Assembly: GCF_006334915.2 (NCBI RefSeq)
Contig: NZ_VDMA02000002.1
Span: forward strand, 372,001 to 436,000
Direction: 5' to 3'
Length of the DNA: 64,000 nucleotides
DNA from: Microbispora catharanthi
GTDB taxonomy: Bacteria > Actinomycetota > Actinomycetes > Streptosporangiales > Streptosporangiaceae
Shown here: positions 44,512 to 53,480 of the stretch, piece after piece
How the letters are laid out: every line of letters starts with the position of its first letter
Position numbering within the stretch: position 1 is the first letter of the stretch
The notes under the pieces: model-generated
What the model was told of the DNA's origin: nothing
What the model saw: only the letters and a program-made list of their open reading frames with translations
The model's database searches: none
Position numbers and translations under genes: made by a program

Positions 44512-44907
44512 TCAGCAGTGGTGGGAATGGCCCGCTTCGCTGCCGTACATGTCGTGGTAGGGCCATTGGTTGACGTAGCGCGGGCGGCGCATCGGGGTCA
44601 GGTCGAGAAACTGGTAGGTGCTCATCATGAACTCGGTACCCCGCCCGTACGTCGTGTAGGTGTGGAAGACGGAGTCCTCGTCGCGAACGAAGACGCTTAT
44701 GGCCTGTCCGCCACCGTTTACCACGAACGCGGTTTTCATGCTGCGCTCCAAGGTCGCCTTGTCCTTGTAGTTGAACTCGACGGGCGCGACCGACTCGTCG
44801 TTGGTGACGTGGAAGTCGTAGTTGAAGTCGCTTCCGGCCGAGGAGTACCACGGGATTGTCCAGCCCATCCGCGCCTGGAAAATCTCGATCTTGGCCAGGC
44901 AGGGCAT
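44512..44907 (-). pseudogene. DUF899 family protein, C-terminal part only
   Basis: The 131-residue reading has the DUF899 C-terminal features KIEIFQARMGWTIPWYSSAGSDFNYDF, VFHTYTTYGRGTEFMM and YQFLDLTPMRRPRY. The thioredoxin-like N-terminal half normally present (about 110 residues) is missing. The sequence upstream to 45086 shows instead coding-like residues in another frame (VGFLYVVLVEGEHNPLSRLAAFAGF). It is a truncated gene at a rearrangement point. Confidence 0.7.
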
Positions 44908-45098
44908 CCGTCTGTACCGGCGGACCGGCCATGCGGTCAGTCGTCCCGCGCTGGAAACCCGCGAACGCGGCCAACCGGGACAGCGGGTTGTGCTCCCCCT
45001 CGACGAGCACGACGTACAGGAAACCCACCCGTCGGCCGAAGTTGACGATCCAGCGGCCGAGCAGCGATCACCGTCAGTTGTGATGGCATCGTCGTAGG

Positions 45099-45740
45099 TC
45101 AGGCCAGCAGCTCCTGGACAGCGGTTTTCAGGTCGGCCAGGGCCGCGCGGTAGAAGCGGGGTCCGTAGGACACTCGTGCCACGCCCATTTCCCTGAGCGT
45201 GGCCAGGTCCAGATATTCACCGGTGTTGCCGTTGACTGGGCCGGGCAGTTCGGTCACGAGGGTGGCGATGTCGCGCTTCTGGCGCACGCCGATCGGGTAG
45301 ATGCAGTCGGCGCCGGCGTCCCGGTAGAGCCGGCCCCGTCGTATCGCTTCCGCGACCCGATCCGGCTCAGGTATCCCGCTGGCGGGTAGGAAAGTATCGA
45401 CGCGGGCGTTGATGACGATCGGCACTTCGGCATCGTCTGCAGCGGAGCGGATACCCGCGAGCCATTGGGCGTGCGCACCGGCCTCGACCAGGCCGCCCGC
45501 CCGGTGGTCGGTGTCCTCCAAGTTGCAACCGACCGCGCCGATGTCCAGCAGCCGATCCACCAGTTCACGTGGCTGCATGCCGTATCCCGCCTCGGGCATC
45601 CACCGTGACCGGGACCGACACCACCCGGGCGACCCGCCCGGCCGCGGCGAACATCTCCTGCCATGGCGCTGCATCTCTTCACTGTGCAGCTCGCGGAGCC
45701 TTTCGGCGCGAGCCTTCAAATCCGCCACGTCAGCGGCCAT
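45099..45740 (-). pseudogene. Isocitrate lyase/PEP mutase family protein, frameshifted with internal deletion
   Basis: The C-terminal part is intact: AGYGMQPRELVDRLLDIGAVGCNLEDTDH, VINARVDTFLP and GADCIYPIG match the phosphonomutase/isocitrate-lyase barrel. The N-terminal 50 residues are wrong. After ERLRELHSEEMQRH the expected family sequence is absent and appears in another frame as EMFAAAGRVARVVSVPVTVDA. One extra C in GATGCCCGAGGC restores the frame at the EAGYG motif. Part of the substrate-binding region is therefore missing. ATG 45740 begins MAADVADLK. Confidence 0.75.
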
Positions 45741-45758
45741 CGGTATCCTCCACGTCAA

Positions 45759-46063
45759 AAGAATGGCGCGTCACAGGGGTGACTGTGTTCGCCATGTGCA
45801 CGTAGTCGGTACTCACCGTTTCTCCTTCTGCCCGAATCTTTTCTAGATACTTGGGCAGATACTGTTTGTTGGCAATTCAACAACTCTGCCGTCTCTCTTC
45901 AGGCATGACTCTTTGCACGCGCTCCCTGGACGTGCTGTCGGATACATGCGTAGGACTTCCAGTCCATACGCAACCGCTTAGACGCGTAGCGATCGTGGAA
46001 GTCCGAATATTGTCAGAAGTGAGTTGTCATGGAATCGTGTAAGCGCGGTGATCCGGTTGTCGG
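45759..46063. other. Relatively AT-rich gap without a recognisable gene
   Basis: This stretch has markedly lower GC than average. ACTTCCA near 45957 and TGGAAGT near 45998 form an inverted pair. I see no coding frame, RNA gene or clear promoter that I can support. Confidence 0.4.
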
Positions 46064-46700
46064 TCAGGTCAGTACGAGCACTCCGTGTGCGTGCAGGATC
46101 GGCGTCCGCGGATCACGTTGGTAGACGCCGAAAGCCGGTTGGCCGTTTGCCCGCGTCGAGATCAGCACGTGTCGGTAGCCGTTGCCCAGCGCAACTGTGG
46201 CCAGGAAGTGCCGGATGGCGCCCCGACCCTGGTATTCCAGCGGCAGTGGCGGCATAGTCAGCCACGCGTCGTTTGTCAGCATGGCCACGATTGCATCGAC
46301 GTCTCCGGCCTCGAATGCGCGGCTGAAACCAGCCACGATCCGGCGTTCTCGTGGCGAGTTCGGTAGCGGAGCGGTCTCCCGGTCGGGATCCGGTGGCTCA
46401 TGCGCCAGCGCACCCCGTGCTCGTTTCAGCGCGCTGGTGACCGCGTTTTCGGTCGTGTCGAGAATGTTTGCCACCTCGGCGGCCCGGGATCCCAGTACGT
46501 CCCGCAGCACCAATACGACTCGTTGCCTCGGCGGCAATTGCTGCAGCGCTGCCACGAACGCCAGCGACACCGACTCTCTGACCTCGTATCGCCACTCCGG
46601 TCCAGGCATGTGGTCGGCGATCTCGTCGAGCAGCACATCCGGGTACGGCTCCAGCCAGCTCGGTTCCGCTCGGCGTCGCGATGGCCGTGCATCTGGCGCA
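46064..46700 (-). pseudogene. ECF sigma factor with SnoaL-like tail (SigG/ECF41-like), N-terminally truncated
   Basis: The frame contains the linker WLEPYPDVLLDEIAD, region sigma-4 (FVAALQQLPPRQRVVLVLRDVLGSRAAEVANILDTTENAVTSALKRARG) and a C-terminal SnoaL-like domain (FSRAFEAGDVDAIVAMLTNDAWLTMPPLPLEYQG). This is the architecture of ECF sigma factors with a C-terminal extension. Region sigma-2, needed to bind core polymerase and -10 DNA, is absent. Upstream the frame runs antisense through the MFS relic, so the gene was cut at about 46.70 kb. Confidence 0.75.
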
Positions 46701-46744
46701 TGATTCGTTTCGTCTTGGTGTTCACGCCTTCGGTGCCGCGCCGC

Positions 46745-47662
46745 GATCGGCTGCCTGACGTTCGGGATGATTCGCGCCGACGAACTCGGCTGGGAGACCA
46801 CGAGCTGCTGGGTGGCGCTCTGCGTCGGTGCGGCGTTGCTGCTCACGTTCGTGGTCGTCGAGACGCGGATCGCCGAGCCGCTGCTCGAACCGTCCCTGTT
46901 GCGCAACCGGGTCTTCAGCGGCGTGCTCATCGCGGCTGTACTGCTGAACTTCGCCGCGTACGTGTCGTTGACCTATTCCTCGATCTGGATGCAGTCGGTC
47001 TTGGGTCTGTCGCCGGTGACCGCCGGTCTGGTCGCGCTGCCGATGCCGGGAGCCGCGTTCGTCGTCTCCGTCTCGTTCGGACGCGTCATGCACCGGCTGC
47101 CGCCGGGGCGGTGATCGGCAGCGAGATCCTGCTCATCGGCGTCGGTGACCTTCTCGGTTTCGCGCTCGTGCACGTATGGGCATCCTGGCCGGCAATGCTG
47201 CCGGCCTTCTTCGTCGTCGGGCTCGGGGTCGGCCTGGCCACGCCGCCGCTGAGCTCGACCGGCACGGCCGCGGTGCCGGCCCAGCGCGCCGGGATGGCGG
47301 GCGGTGCCGTCTACACCGCCCGACAGGTGGGTTTCGCCTTCGGCACCGCGCTCCTCGGCAGCGTCTTCACCGCCGGCGCGCACCACACTCTCGCCGACCG
47401 GCACATAGAGTCCGCGGGCTCGGTCGCGCACGACATCGCCGGTGCGCGCAGCGCTGACCTGTTGCGCACGGTGCCCGCAGGCGCACGCCAGCTGGTCGAC
47501 GAGGCGATCCACGCTGCGGCCGCCAACGGTATCGCTGTGCTTCTCGCCGTCGCCGGGCTCCTGGGCGTCGCCGGGGCCGTGGTCTCGTTCGTCATGCTTC
47601 GAGAGCGACCCGTGCCGGAGACCGCCGCCGAAGCCAGACCGGAGGCTGCCCTGGCCGAGTAG
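46745..47662 (+). pseudogene. EmrB/QacA-type MFS transporter, truncated and frameshifted
   Basis: A first part (46745-47114) encodes LTFGMIRADELGW, CVGAALLLTFVVVETRIAEPLLEPSLLRNRVF and SLTYSSIWMQSVLGLSPVTAGLVALPMPG. A second part in another frame, to 47662, encodes IGSEILLIGVGDLLGFALVH, GVGLATPPLSSTGTAAVPAQRAGMAGGAVYTARQVGFAFGTALLGSVF and the last helix. Helices 1-6 are missing, and the frame breaks near 47100. It would be inactive. Confidence 0.75.
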
Positions 47663-47818
47663 CGTTCGCGCACGCGACGCGCGGCCAGGGTCCGCGCGTA
47701 TCGGTGCCCAGGCAGGGAGTTCTGTCCCTGGCCTGGGCATTCGCCGCCATCGGCACACGCCGACCTGGGTACGAACAACGGACGGTTGCTTCGTGTCCAA
47801 GCTCAGAGAAGCGGCCGC

Positions 47819-48125
47819 TCACCACTGCAGGACCCGGACGGGGAAACGCGCCAGGTGCGGTAAGGCCCATTCACCGTGAAGTTCCTGTTGGTGCTCGGTA
47901 CCGAGATACTGCTCTTGTCCTTGGTGTTTCCCCGGGGCCGCCTCGACCCACTGATCGAACTCGCGCCACATCTGCGCGGGATCCGTCGCCCCCATCCGCT
48001 CGAGCTCGGCTCTTTTGGCCGCGATGTCGAAGCCGCCCGGCAAGTGCTGTTCGTCGTATCCGATCGCCCAGGGCGGCGAGCAGGTACACGATCTCGGGGC
48101 GTGCCGGTGTCAGGCAGAATCCCAT
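47819..48125 (-). pseudogene. Short hypothetical gene with a frameshift
   Basis: ATG 48125 starts GFCLTPARPEIVYLLAALGDRI, then the coding character moves to another frame near 48065, continuing YDEQHLPGGFDIAAKRAELERMGATDPAQMWREFDQWVEAA. Joining both gives one plausible protein of about 100 residues that I do not recognise. A single-base indel would explain the break; sequencing error is an alternative. Confidence 0.5.
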
Positions 48126-48276
48126 GACCCCGCCCTCCTTCCCAGTCGTGGCGGGTGGGCGCCCTCTCCCTTGCCTGTGAGCCCCGGTTGCCGTCACCTA
48201 CGGGCAGATGTCGCGGTCGGTGGACCGCCCGCAGGTGACTTCCCGCGATGATCCTGAGCCTGGCCGCGGCGGGGAG

Positions 48277-49281
48277 TCAGCCGGCGGTGACGACGCCCGG
48301 CGTGGCCGCGAGCAGCAGGACGTCGATCCCGGCGGCGCCGATCGCGGCGGCGAAGGGCGCCACGGGCACACGCCGGCCGAGCAGCAGGCCGGCCGCGGCG
48401 CACGCGGCCACCCCGGCGAGCGCGAGCCACCGGGCCGGGCCGGCCGGTCCCGGAGGCGCGACCACCAGCAGCGCGGACGCGGCCAGCAGCGGCAGCGGCA
48501 GGAGAATCCGCACCCGGGCGGAGCCGAGACGCTGCGGCCAGCCCCGCACCCCCGTCGCCACGTCCGCCTCGATGTCGGGCAGCACGTTGGCGAGGTGCGC
48601 CGCGCAGCCGAGCAGCGCCGCCGCCAGCACGGCCCACCACGCCGGCAGGGCGTGTCCCGGCGTTCCGGCCGACACGAACACCGGCACCGCGCCGAACCCG
48701 GCCGCGTACGGCGCCCACGAGGCCGCCGTGCCCTTGAGCCACAGGTTGTAGACCCAGGCCGCGGCGACGGCCGACAGGTGCGTCGCCCCGGCCACCACGC
48801 CGCAGGCCAGCGAGAGCGGCACGCAGGCCGCCAGCGCGGCGAACGCCGCGACGCGCACCGTACGCGCGGACACCAGGCCCGCGACGATCGGCTTGGCGGT
48901 CCTCCCGGCCGCGGCGTCCCTGGCGGCGTCCACGGCGTCGTTGCACCAGCCCACGGAGAGCTGGCCGGTCAGCACGGCGAGGACCGTCAGCGCCGTCCCC
49001 GCCGGACCCCACCCGGCGACCGCCACGAGCGCCGCGACCAGGGTCGTCACCGCCGCTGCCGGACCCGGGTGGCACGCCCGGGCCAGCCCGGCCGCCGTCC
49101 GCGCCGCCGTCCGCGCCGCCGTCCGGGCCGCCGTCCGGGCCGCCCGGCGGCGCCCATCCGCCGCCTCGCCCGCGAAGTCCGCCGAGGCGAGGCCCGCGCG
49201 ACGCGTGCGGCGAACCGGCGCGGCGGCACCCGCGCCGCCGACGGCCGCCGTTTCGTCGGGCGGTTCCGCTGAACCGGTCAC
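48277..49281 (-). CDS. UbiA-family polyprenyltransferase
   Basis: A 334-residue membrane enzyme that transfers an isoprenyl group from a prenyl diphosphate to an aromatic or lipid acceptor. The first Asp-rich motif is NDAVDAARD (about residue 115) in [25 protein letters not shown]. The second is DIEADVATG. About eight hydrophobic helices follow an Ala/Arg-rich N-terminus that contains four TAAR repeats. It diverges from the type III PKS gene by 118 bp, and its acceptor could be that enzyme's product. Menaquinone or glycerol-lipid roles are alternatives. Its last codons form the right repeat of the island. Confidence 0.85.
   Translation of the reverse strand: MTGSAEPPDETAAVGGAGAAAPVRRTRRAGLASADFAGEAADGRRRAARTAARTAARTAARTAAGLARACHPGPAAAVTTLVAALVAVAGWGPAGTALTVLAVLTGQLSVGWCNDAVDAARDAAAGRTAKPIVAGLVSARTVRVAAFAALAACVPLSLACGVVAGATHLSAVAAAWVYNLWLKGTAASWAPYAAGFGAVPVFVSAGTPGHALPAWWAVLAAALLGCAAHLANVLPDIEADVATGVRGWPQRLGSARVRILLPLPLLAASALLVVAPPGPAGPARWLALAGVAACAAAGLLLGRRVPVAPFAAAIGAAGIDVLLLAATPGVVTAG
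48285..48429 (-). repeat. Right direct repeat (3' end of intact ubiA)
   Basis: This is the second copy of the 144-base repeat at 39086-39229. It is part of the intact ubiA reading frame and ends eight bases before the stop. Outside the repeat the two loci differ, which places the repeat ends at the likely crossover borders. Confidence 0.85.
49091..49144. repeat. 12-bp tandem repeat inside ubiA
   Basis: GCCGCCGTCCGC/G is repeated four and a half times. On the coding strand it gives the peptide repeat RTAA. Copy-number changes keep the frame, so the N-terminal tail length may vary between strains. Confidence 0.75.
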
Positions 49282-49399
49282 GATCCCGAGCGTAACCGGG
49301 CATCCCAGGAACAGATCACGATCGGCCCCGGAAGGTATGCGACGGCCGCCAACGGGCAAGAGAGACTTGTCACGGTTTTCGCCTGCACGGGGATGTGAG

Positions 49400-50467
49400 A
49401 TGACGCGGATCGCGGCCGTCCATGGTGTCGTTCCCCCGCATCGCCACTCACAGGCGGAGATCACGGACGCGCTGGCGAGGGTTTGCCTTCCGCCGGGCGC
49501 CGATCGCCGGCTTCTCGACCGGCTGCACGCCAGTGCCCGGGTGGAGCACCGCAACCTGGTGCTGCCGCTCGACCAGTACGGCAAGCTCGACGGCTTCGGC
49601 GCGGCCAACGACCTGTTCATCGAGGCCGCGCTCGACCTGGGTGCGCAGGCCGTCACCGGGGCGCTGGAGGCGGCCGGCCTCACCCCGGCGGACGTGGACA
49701 TGATCATGTGCACCTCGGTCACCGGCGTCGCCGCGCCGTCGCTGGACGCCCGGTTGGCCAACCGGATCGGGCTGCGCCCGGACGTGAAGCGGGTGCCGGT
49801 GTTCGGTCTCGGGTGCGTGGCGGGCGCGGCGGGAATCGCCCGGCTGCACGACTACCTGCGCGGCTGGCCCGGCCACGTGGCGGTGCTGCTCTCGGTCGAG
49901 CTGTGCTCCCTCACGTTGCAGCGCGACGACACCTCCACGGCCAACCTCGTGGCGGGCGCCCTGTTCGGGGACGGCGCCGCCGCGGTGGTCGCGTACGGGG
50001 ACGAGCGCGAGCCGCCCCCCGCGGATGCGGCGCGGCCCGTTGTGGTGGCGACGCGCAGCCGTCTGTATCCCGGATCGGAACGTGTCATGGGCTGGGACGT
50101 CCGCGACAGCGGCTTCCGGGTCGTGCTGGACGCCGGGGTGCCCGACGTGGTCCGCACCTATCTGGGCGACGACGTGCACGGGTTCCTCGCCGACCACGGC
50201 CTGACCGCGGGCGACGTCACCGCCTGGGTCTGCCACCCCGGCGGCCCCAAGGTGCTGGAGGCCGTCGCGGAGACGCTCACGCTCCCGGACGGCGCGCTCG
50301 ACCTCACCTGGCGTTCGCTGGCCGCCAACGGAAACCTGTCGTCGGCCTCGGTGCTGCACGTGCTGCGCGACACCCTCGCCCTGCGGCCCCCGCCGCCGGG
50401 CACGCCGGGCCTGTTGCTGGCGATGGGCCCGGGGTTCTGCTCCGAACTCGTCCTGCTGCGCTGGTAG
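49400..50467 (+). CDS. Type III polyketide synthase
   Basis: A 355-residue chalcone-synthase-fold enzyme with the complete triad: Cys139 in FGLGCVAGA, His279 in [10 protein letters not shown] and Asn312 in ANGNLSSAS. Bacterial relatives make alkylresorcinols, alkylpyrones or tetrahydroxynaphthalene from malonyl-CoA. Product cannot be told from sequence by eye, but the following methyltransferase and flavoprotein make an SrsA-like alkylresorcinol synthase the best guess. ATG 49400 has a weak GGGATGTGAG site upstream. Confidence 0.92.
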   Translation: MTRIAAVHGVVPPHRHSQAEITDALARVCLPPGADRRLLDRLHASARVEHRNLVLPLDQYGKLDGFGAANDLFIEAALDLGAQAVTGALEAAGLTPADVDMIMCTSVTGVAAPSLDARLANRIGLRPDVKRVPVFGLGCVAGAAGIARLHDYLRGWPGHVAVLLSVELCSLTLQRDDTSTANLVAGALFGDGAAAVVAYGDEREPPPADAARPVVVATRSRLYPGSERVMGWDVRDSGFRVVLDAGVPDVVRTYLGDDVHGFLADHGLTAGDVTAWVCHPGGPKVLEAVAETLTLPDGALDLTWRSLAANGNLSSASVLHVLRDTLALRPPPPGTPGLLLAMGPGFCSELVLLRW

Positions 50468-50479
50468 GGAGGAGGAGCC

Positions 50480-51055
50480 GTGTCATCCTGGCCCGTGTCA
50501 CTTTGGTACGTGCTGCTCGTCGCGCTCGTCGCGGTGGAGCGCCTCGCCGAACTGGTCGTCGCGCGCCGCAACGCCCGCTGGAGCCTCGGCCGGGGCGGCG
50601 TGGTGTACGGCAGGGGTCACTATCCCTGGATGGTCGCCCTGCACACCGGGCTGCTGGCCGGATGCCTGCTGGAGGTGTGGCTGGCGGACCGGCCGTTCGT
50701 CCCCGGCCTCGGCTGGCCGATGCTCGGGCTGGTCCTGGCCGCGCAGGCGCTGCGGTGGTGGTGCGTCACCACGCTCGGCCCCCAGTGGAACACCCAGGTC
50801 ATCGTCGTGCCCGGCCTGCCGCTCGTGACGCGCGGGCCGTACCGGTTCGGGTGGCTGCGCCACCCCAACTACGTCGCGGTGGCGGTGGAGGGCGCGGCGC
50901 TGCCGCTCGTGCACTCCGCCTGGCTGACCGCGCTGGCCTTCACCCTGCTCAACGTGCCGCTCATGGTCGTGCGGCTGCGCTGCGAGAACGCCGCGCTCGC
51001 CACCGCGGCCCCCGGATCCGCCGCGCGTGACGCCGGAGCGGGGACCGCGGCGTGA
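50480..51055 (+). CDS. Isoprenylcysteine carboxyl methyltransferase-family protein
   Basis: A 191-residue membrane protein with about five helices. The C-terminal motif GPYRFGWLRHPNYVAVAVEGAALPL is the SAM-binding RHPxY...E signature of the ICMT/SrsB group. SrsB of Streptomyces griseus methylates phenolic lipids made by a type III PKS, and the gene order here is the same. GTG 50480 follows AGGAGGAG. It overlaps the flavoprotein gene by 4 bases. Confidence 0.87.
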   Translation: MSSWPVSLWYVLLVALVAVERLAELVVARRNARWSLGRGGVVYGRGHYPWMVALHTGLLAGCLLEVWLADRPFVPGLGWPMLGLVLAAQALRWWCVTTLGPQWNTQVIVVPGLPLVTRGPYRFGWLRHPNYVAVAVEGAALPLVHSAWLTALAFTLLNVPLMVVRLRCENAALATAAPGSAARDAGAGTAA

Positions 51056-52116
51056 TCGACGTGCTGGTGGCCGGCGGCGGGCCCGCCGGGCTGGCCACGG
51101 CCATCCACGCGGCGCTGGCCGGCATGGAGGCGGTCGTGGTGGAGCCGCGGCCCGGCCCGGTCGACAAGGCGTGCGGGGAGGGTCTCATGCCCACCGGCGC
51201 CGCCGCCCTGGCGGACCTCGGGGTGGCCGTGCCGGATGGCAGGCCGTTCCGCGGCATCCGTTACGTGGACGGGCCGCACCGGGTGCAGGCGGAGTTCCGG
51301 GACGGCCCGGGGCTGGGCGTGCGCCGGACGGCCCTGCACACCGCGCTCGCCCACCGCGCCCGGGACCTCGGCGTCCGCGTGGTGACCGGCCGGGTGGACG
51401 CGGTGCGCGCCACCGGCGGGGGCGTACGCGCCCACGTGGCGGGCGGGCCGGAGCCGTGTGGGCCGGACCTGTGTGGGCCGGAAGAACTGGGCGCGCGGTG
51501 GCTGGTCGCGGCCGACGGGCTGCACTCGCCGATCAGGGCGCGGCTCGGGCTCGACCTGCCTTCCGGCGGCCCCCGCAGATACGGCCTGCGCCGCCACTAC
51601 CGGGTCGCGCCGTGGACGGACTTCGTGGAGGTGCACTGGGCGCCCGGGGGCGAGGCGTACGTCACCCCGGTGGGCGACGACCTGGTCGGCGTGGCCGTGC
51701 TGAGCAGCGAGCGGCGGACCTACGAGGAGCACCTGGCGCGGTTCCCCGGCCTGCTCGCCCGGTTGGACGGCCCGCCCGCCACCCCCGTGCGCGGAGCCGG
51801 GCCGCTGCGCCAGCGGGTGCGGCGGCGGGTGGCCGGGCGCGTCCTGCTCGTCGGTGACGCCGCGGGCTACGTGGACGCGCTCACCGGCGAGGGGATCTCG
51901 CTCGCGCTGCTGTCGGCCCGCGCCCTGGTCGGGTGCCTGCGGGCGGGCCGCCCCGAGGAGTACGAGACCGCCTGGCGGCGCCTGTCGTGGCGATCCCGCC
52001 TGCTGACGGCCGCGCTGGTGCGGGCCAGGCGGCATCCCCCCGCGGCCCGGATGATCGTGCCCGCCGCGCGGCGCCTGCCCGCGGTGTTCGGGGCGGCGGT
52101 GCGGTCGCTCGCCTGA
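51052..52116 (+). CDS. FAD-dependent oxidoreductase (SrsC/geranylgeranyl-reductase-like)
   Basis: A 354-residue flavoprotein of the PHBH type. The FAD fingerprint VAGGGPAGLATAIHAA is at the N-terminus, DKACGEGLMP is the conserved CGEG motif, and GDAAGYVDALTGEGISLAL is the second FAD site. In the srs operon a similar enzyme hydroxylates the methylated resorcinol to a quinol or quinone. GTG 51052 overlaps the upstream stop (GTGA). It may alternatively reduce a prenyl chain. Confidence 0.85.
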   Translation: MIDVLVAGGGPAGLATAIHAALAGMEAVVVEPRPGPVDKACGEGLMPTGAAALADLGVAVPDGRPFRGIRYVDGPHRVQAEFRDGPGLGVRRTALHTALAHRARDLGVRVVTGRVDAVRATGGGVRAHVAGGPEPCGPDLCGPEELGARWLVAADGLHSPIRARLGLDLPSGGPRRYGLRRHYRVAPWTDFVEVHWAPGGEAYVTPVGDDLVGVAVLSSERRTYEEHLARFPGLLARLDGPPATPVRGAGPLRQRVRRRVAGRVLLVGDAAGYVDALTGEGISLALLSARALVGCLRAGRPEEYETAWRRLSWRSRLLTAALVRARRHPPAARMIVPAARRLPAVFGAAVRSLA

Positions 52117-52385
52117 GCGCCGCGTCCTCCGCGACCCCGCGCCTTCCGCGCTCCCCAGGCCTTCCGCGCGAAACAGGCACGGTGCCCGTGAATTGTTACA
52201 GCCGGATTCACAGTTCATGAACGCCCGTTTTTAGGGCGCCTCCGGAGATCCCTATACGCGGCAGTAATAGAACCTACTTCGACATGAATGAAGTGGCCAT
52301 ATTTCGTGACCGGTATGCAAAGATCTAGCCTGTGTACCGAATGGCGAGGCCGATGTTACGGCAAGGATGACTGGAGGGTCGTCAC
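52117..52385 (+). promoter_or_regulatory. Upstream region of the lanthipeptide cluster kinase gene
   Basis: This gap is distinctly AT-richer than its surroundings. It holds a perfect palindrome GTTCATGAAC (52213-52222), a hairpin CGCCC-GTTTTTA-GGGCG, and ACTTC/GAAGT arms around GACATGAAT near 52280-52300. GGAGGG at 52373-52378 precedes the TTG start of the kinase gene by seven bases. Confidence 0.5.
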
Positions 52386-53108
52386 TTGCCCCACTTGCCG
52401 CACATCGCCGTGCTCGCACTGCTAGCCCTGCTCGGTACGCTCCTGATCGCCGCGCTGGTCGTCCTCGCGATGCGCCTGCGCCGGCTGCGCGTTATGCAGG
52501 CCGAGGCCGTGCGGCAGGCCGCGGCCGAAGCCCGCGAGCAGTTCGGCCGCGACGTGCACGACCTCGTGAGCAGCCGCCTGTGGCTGGCCACCCTGCGCAG
52601 CGAACTCGCCTACCGGCTCGCGGACGACGACAGCCCCCTGCGACCGGCGCTGGCCGACGTGGTGCAGTCGATCCGCCAGGCGTCCGCCGACATCCGCAAC
52701 GTGACCCGCTCCTTCCGGGACGTCTCGCTCGCCTCGGAACTGGCCAACGCGCGGGCCGTGCTCCGCGCGTACGGAACCGACTGCAAGGTCGAGGCGACCG
52801 AGGCGGAGCTGGGCGACGAGATGAGCGCGGTGCTCGCGATCATGGTGCGGGAGGCGGTGACCAACGTCCTGCGCCACAGCAGGGCGACCCTGTGCACGAT
52901 CGAGATCGTCGTGCGTGGCGGCATGGCGACGCTCACCGTCGCCAACGACGGCGTCGACCCCTCCGTGCCGCCCGGCGACGGCACCGGGCTGGACAACCTC
53001 CGCAACCGGGCGGCGGCGCTCGACGGCGTCGTGGGAACGATCCTCGACCCGGACGGCTGGTTCCGCCTCATCGCCGAGATCCCCCGCAAGGGCGGGGACC
53101 GCCGCTGA
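52386..53108 (+). CDS. Sensor histidine kinase (HisKA_3 type)
   Basis: A 240-residue kinase with one N-terminal membrane helix (IAVLALLALLGTLLIAALVVL), no sensor domain, and a compact transmitter. His58 in GRDVHDLVSS is the phosphorylation site of the DesK/NarX-type HisKA_3 domain; MVREAVTNVLRHSRA is the N-box and GDGTGLDNLRNRAAAL the G-box. The NarL-type regulator at 60019 at the far end of the cluster is its likely partner. TTG 52386 is preferred since GGAGGG lies seven bases upstream. The short membrane part suggests sensing of membrane or envelope state. Confidence 0.85.
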   Translation: MPHLPHIAVLALLALLGTLLIAALVVLAMRLRRLRVMQAEAVRQAAAEAREQFGRDVHDLVSSRLWLATLRSELAYRLADDDSPLRPALADVVQSIRQASADIRNVTRSFRDVSLASELANARAVLRAYGTDCKVEATEAELGDEMSAVLAIMVREAVTNVLRHSRATLCTIEIVVRGGMATLTVANDGVDPSVPPGDGTGLDNLRNRAAALDGVVGTILDPDGWFRLIAEIPRKGGDRR

Positions 53109-53383
53109 CGCCGGCCGTGCTCACCCGCCGGGCGGCCCGGCGTCCAAGGCGCGATGCTCGGGCCTCCGCGCCCTCCGCGCGTTTCTGAGCGACCGCCTGC
53201 CGGGCGTGTGCGCCTCGCGCACCGCCCGGCCCCCACCCGCTCGCCGCCCCGCACAAGGCCCCGGCCGGCCCCGCACCGCGGCGTGGCGCGTTTGACCAGC
53301 CCCTTGACCGAATAGTCCACACGGCATCCCGGAGACGACCGTGAAAAGCATCACCGTCGACCCATGACTGCGTCACGGTTCGT

Positions 53384-53402
53384 TATGTGCAGATTTCACA
53401 TA
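53384..53402. promoter_or_regulatory. Inverted repeat upstream of LanKC gene
   Basis: TATGTG-CAGATTT-CACATA lies 79 bases before the LanKC start, followed by a TTGACG box at 53409. The rest of the 53109-53480 gap holds no gene. A NarL-type regulator binding here could switch on the cluster. Confidence 0.5.
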
Positions 53403-53480
53403 GCGCAGTTGACGGGCGTAACTTGGCCCTTCTCTTTATTTCCGGAATTCTTTGATGTGACCGGCCTAAGGGGACATCTG

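Larger units (their letters stand above)
39086..48429. mobile_element. Degenerate genomic island inserted into the 3' end of ubiA
   Basis: The interval is bounded by two direct copies (144 and 145 bp) of the 3' end of ubiA: 118 bp match without a mismatch, and the remaining part differs by a short gap. The right copy belongs to the intact gene; the left copy keeps a stop codon and the old downstream flank but no gene body. This is what site-specific integration leaves when the element supplies a new gene end. Inside are TetR, serine hydrolase and hypothetical genes plus many broken genes. No integrase, relaxase or transposase is visible, so the element is decayed or was mobilised elsewhere. 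Confidence 0.7.

Noticed and set aside
39086-48429. Integrative plasmid or phage with its own recombinase
   Set aside because: I looked for tyrosine or serine recombinase, relaxase, replication and phage structural motifs within the island and found none, so I call it only a degenerate island.
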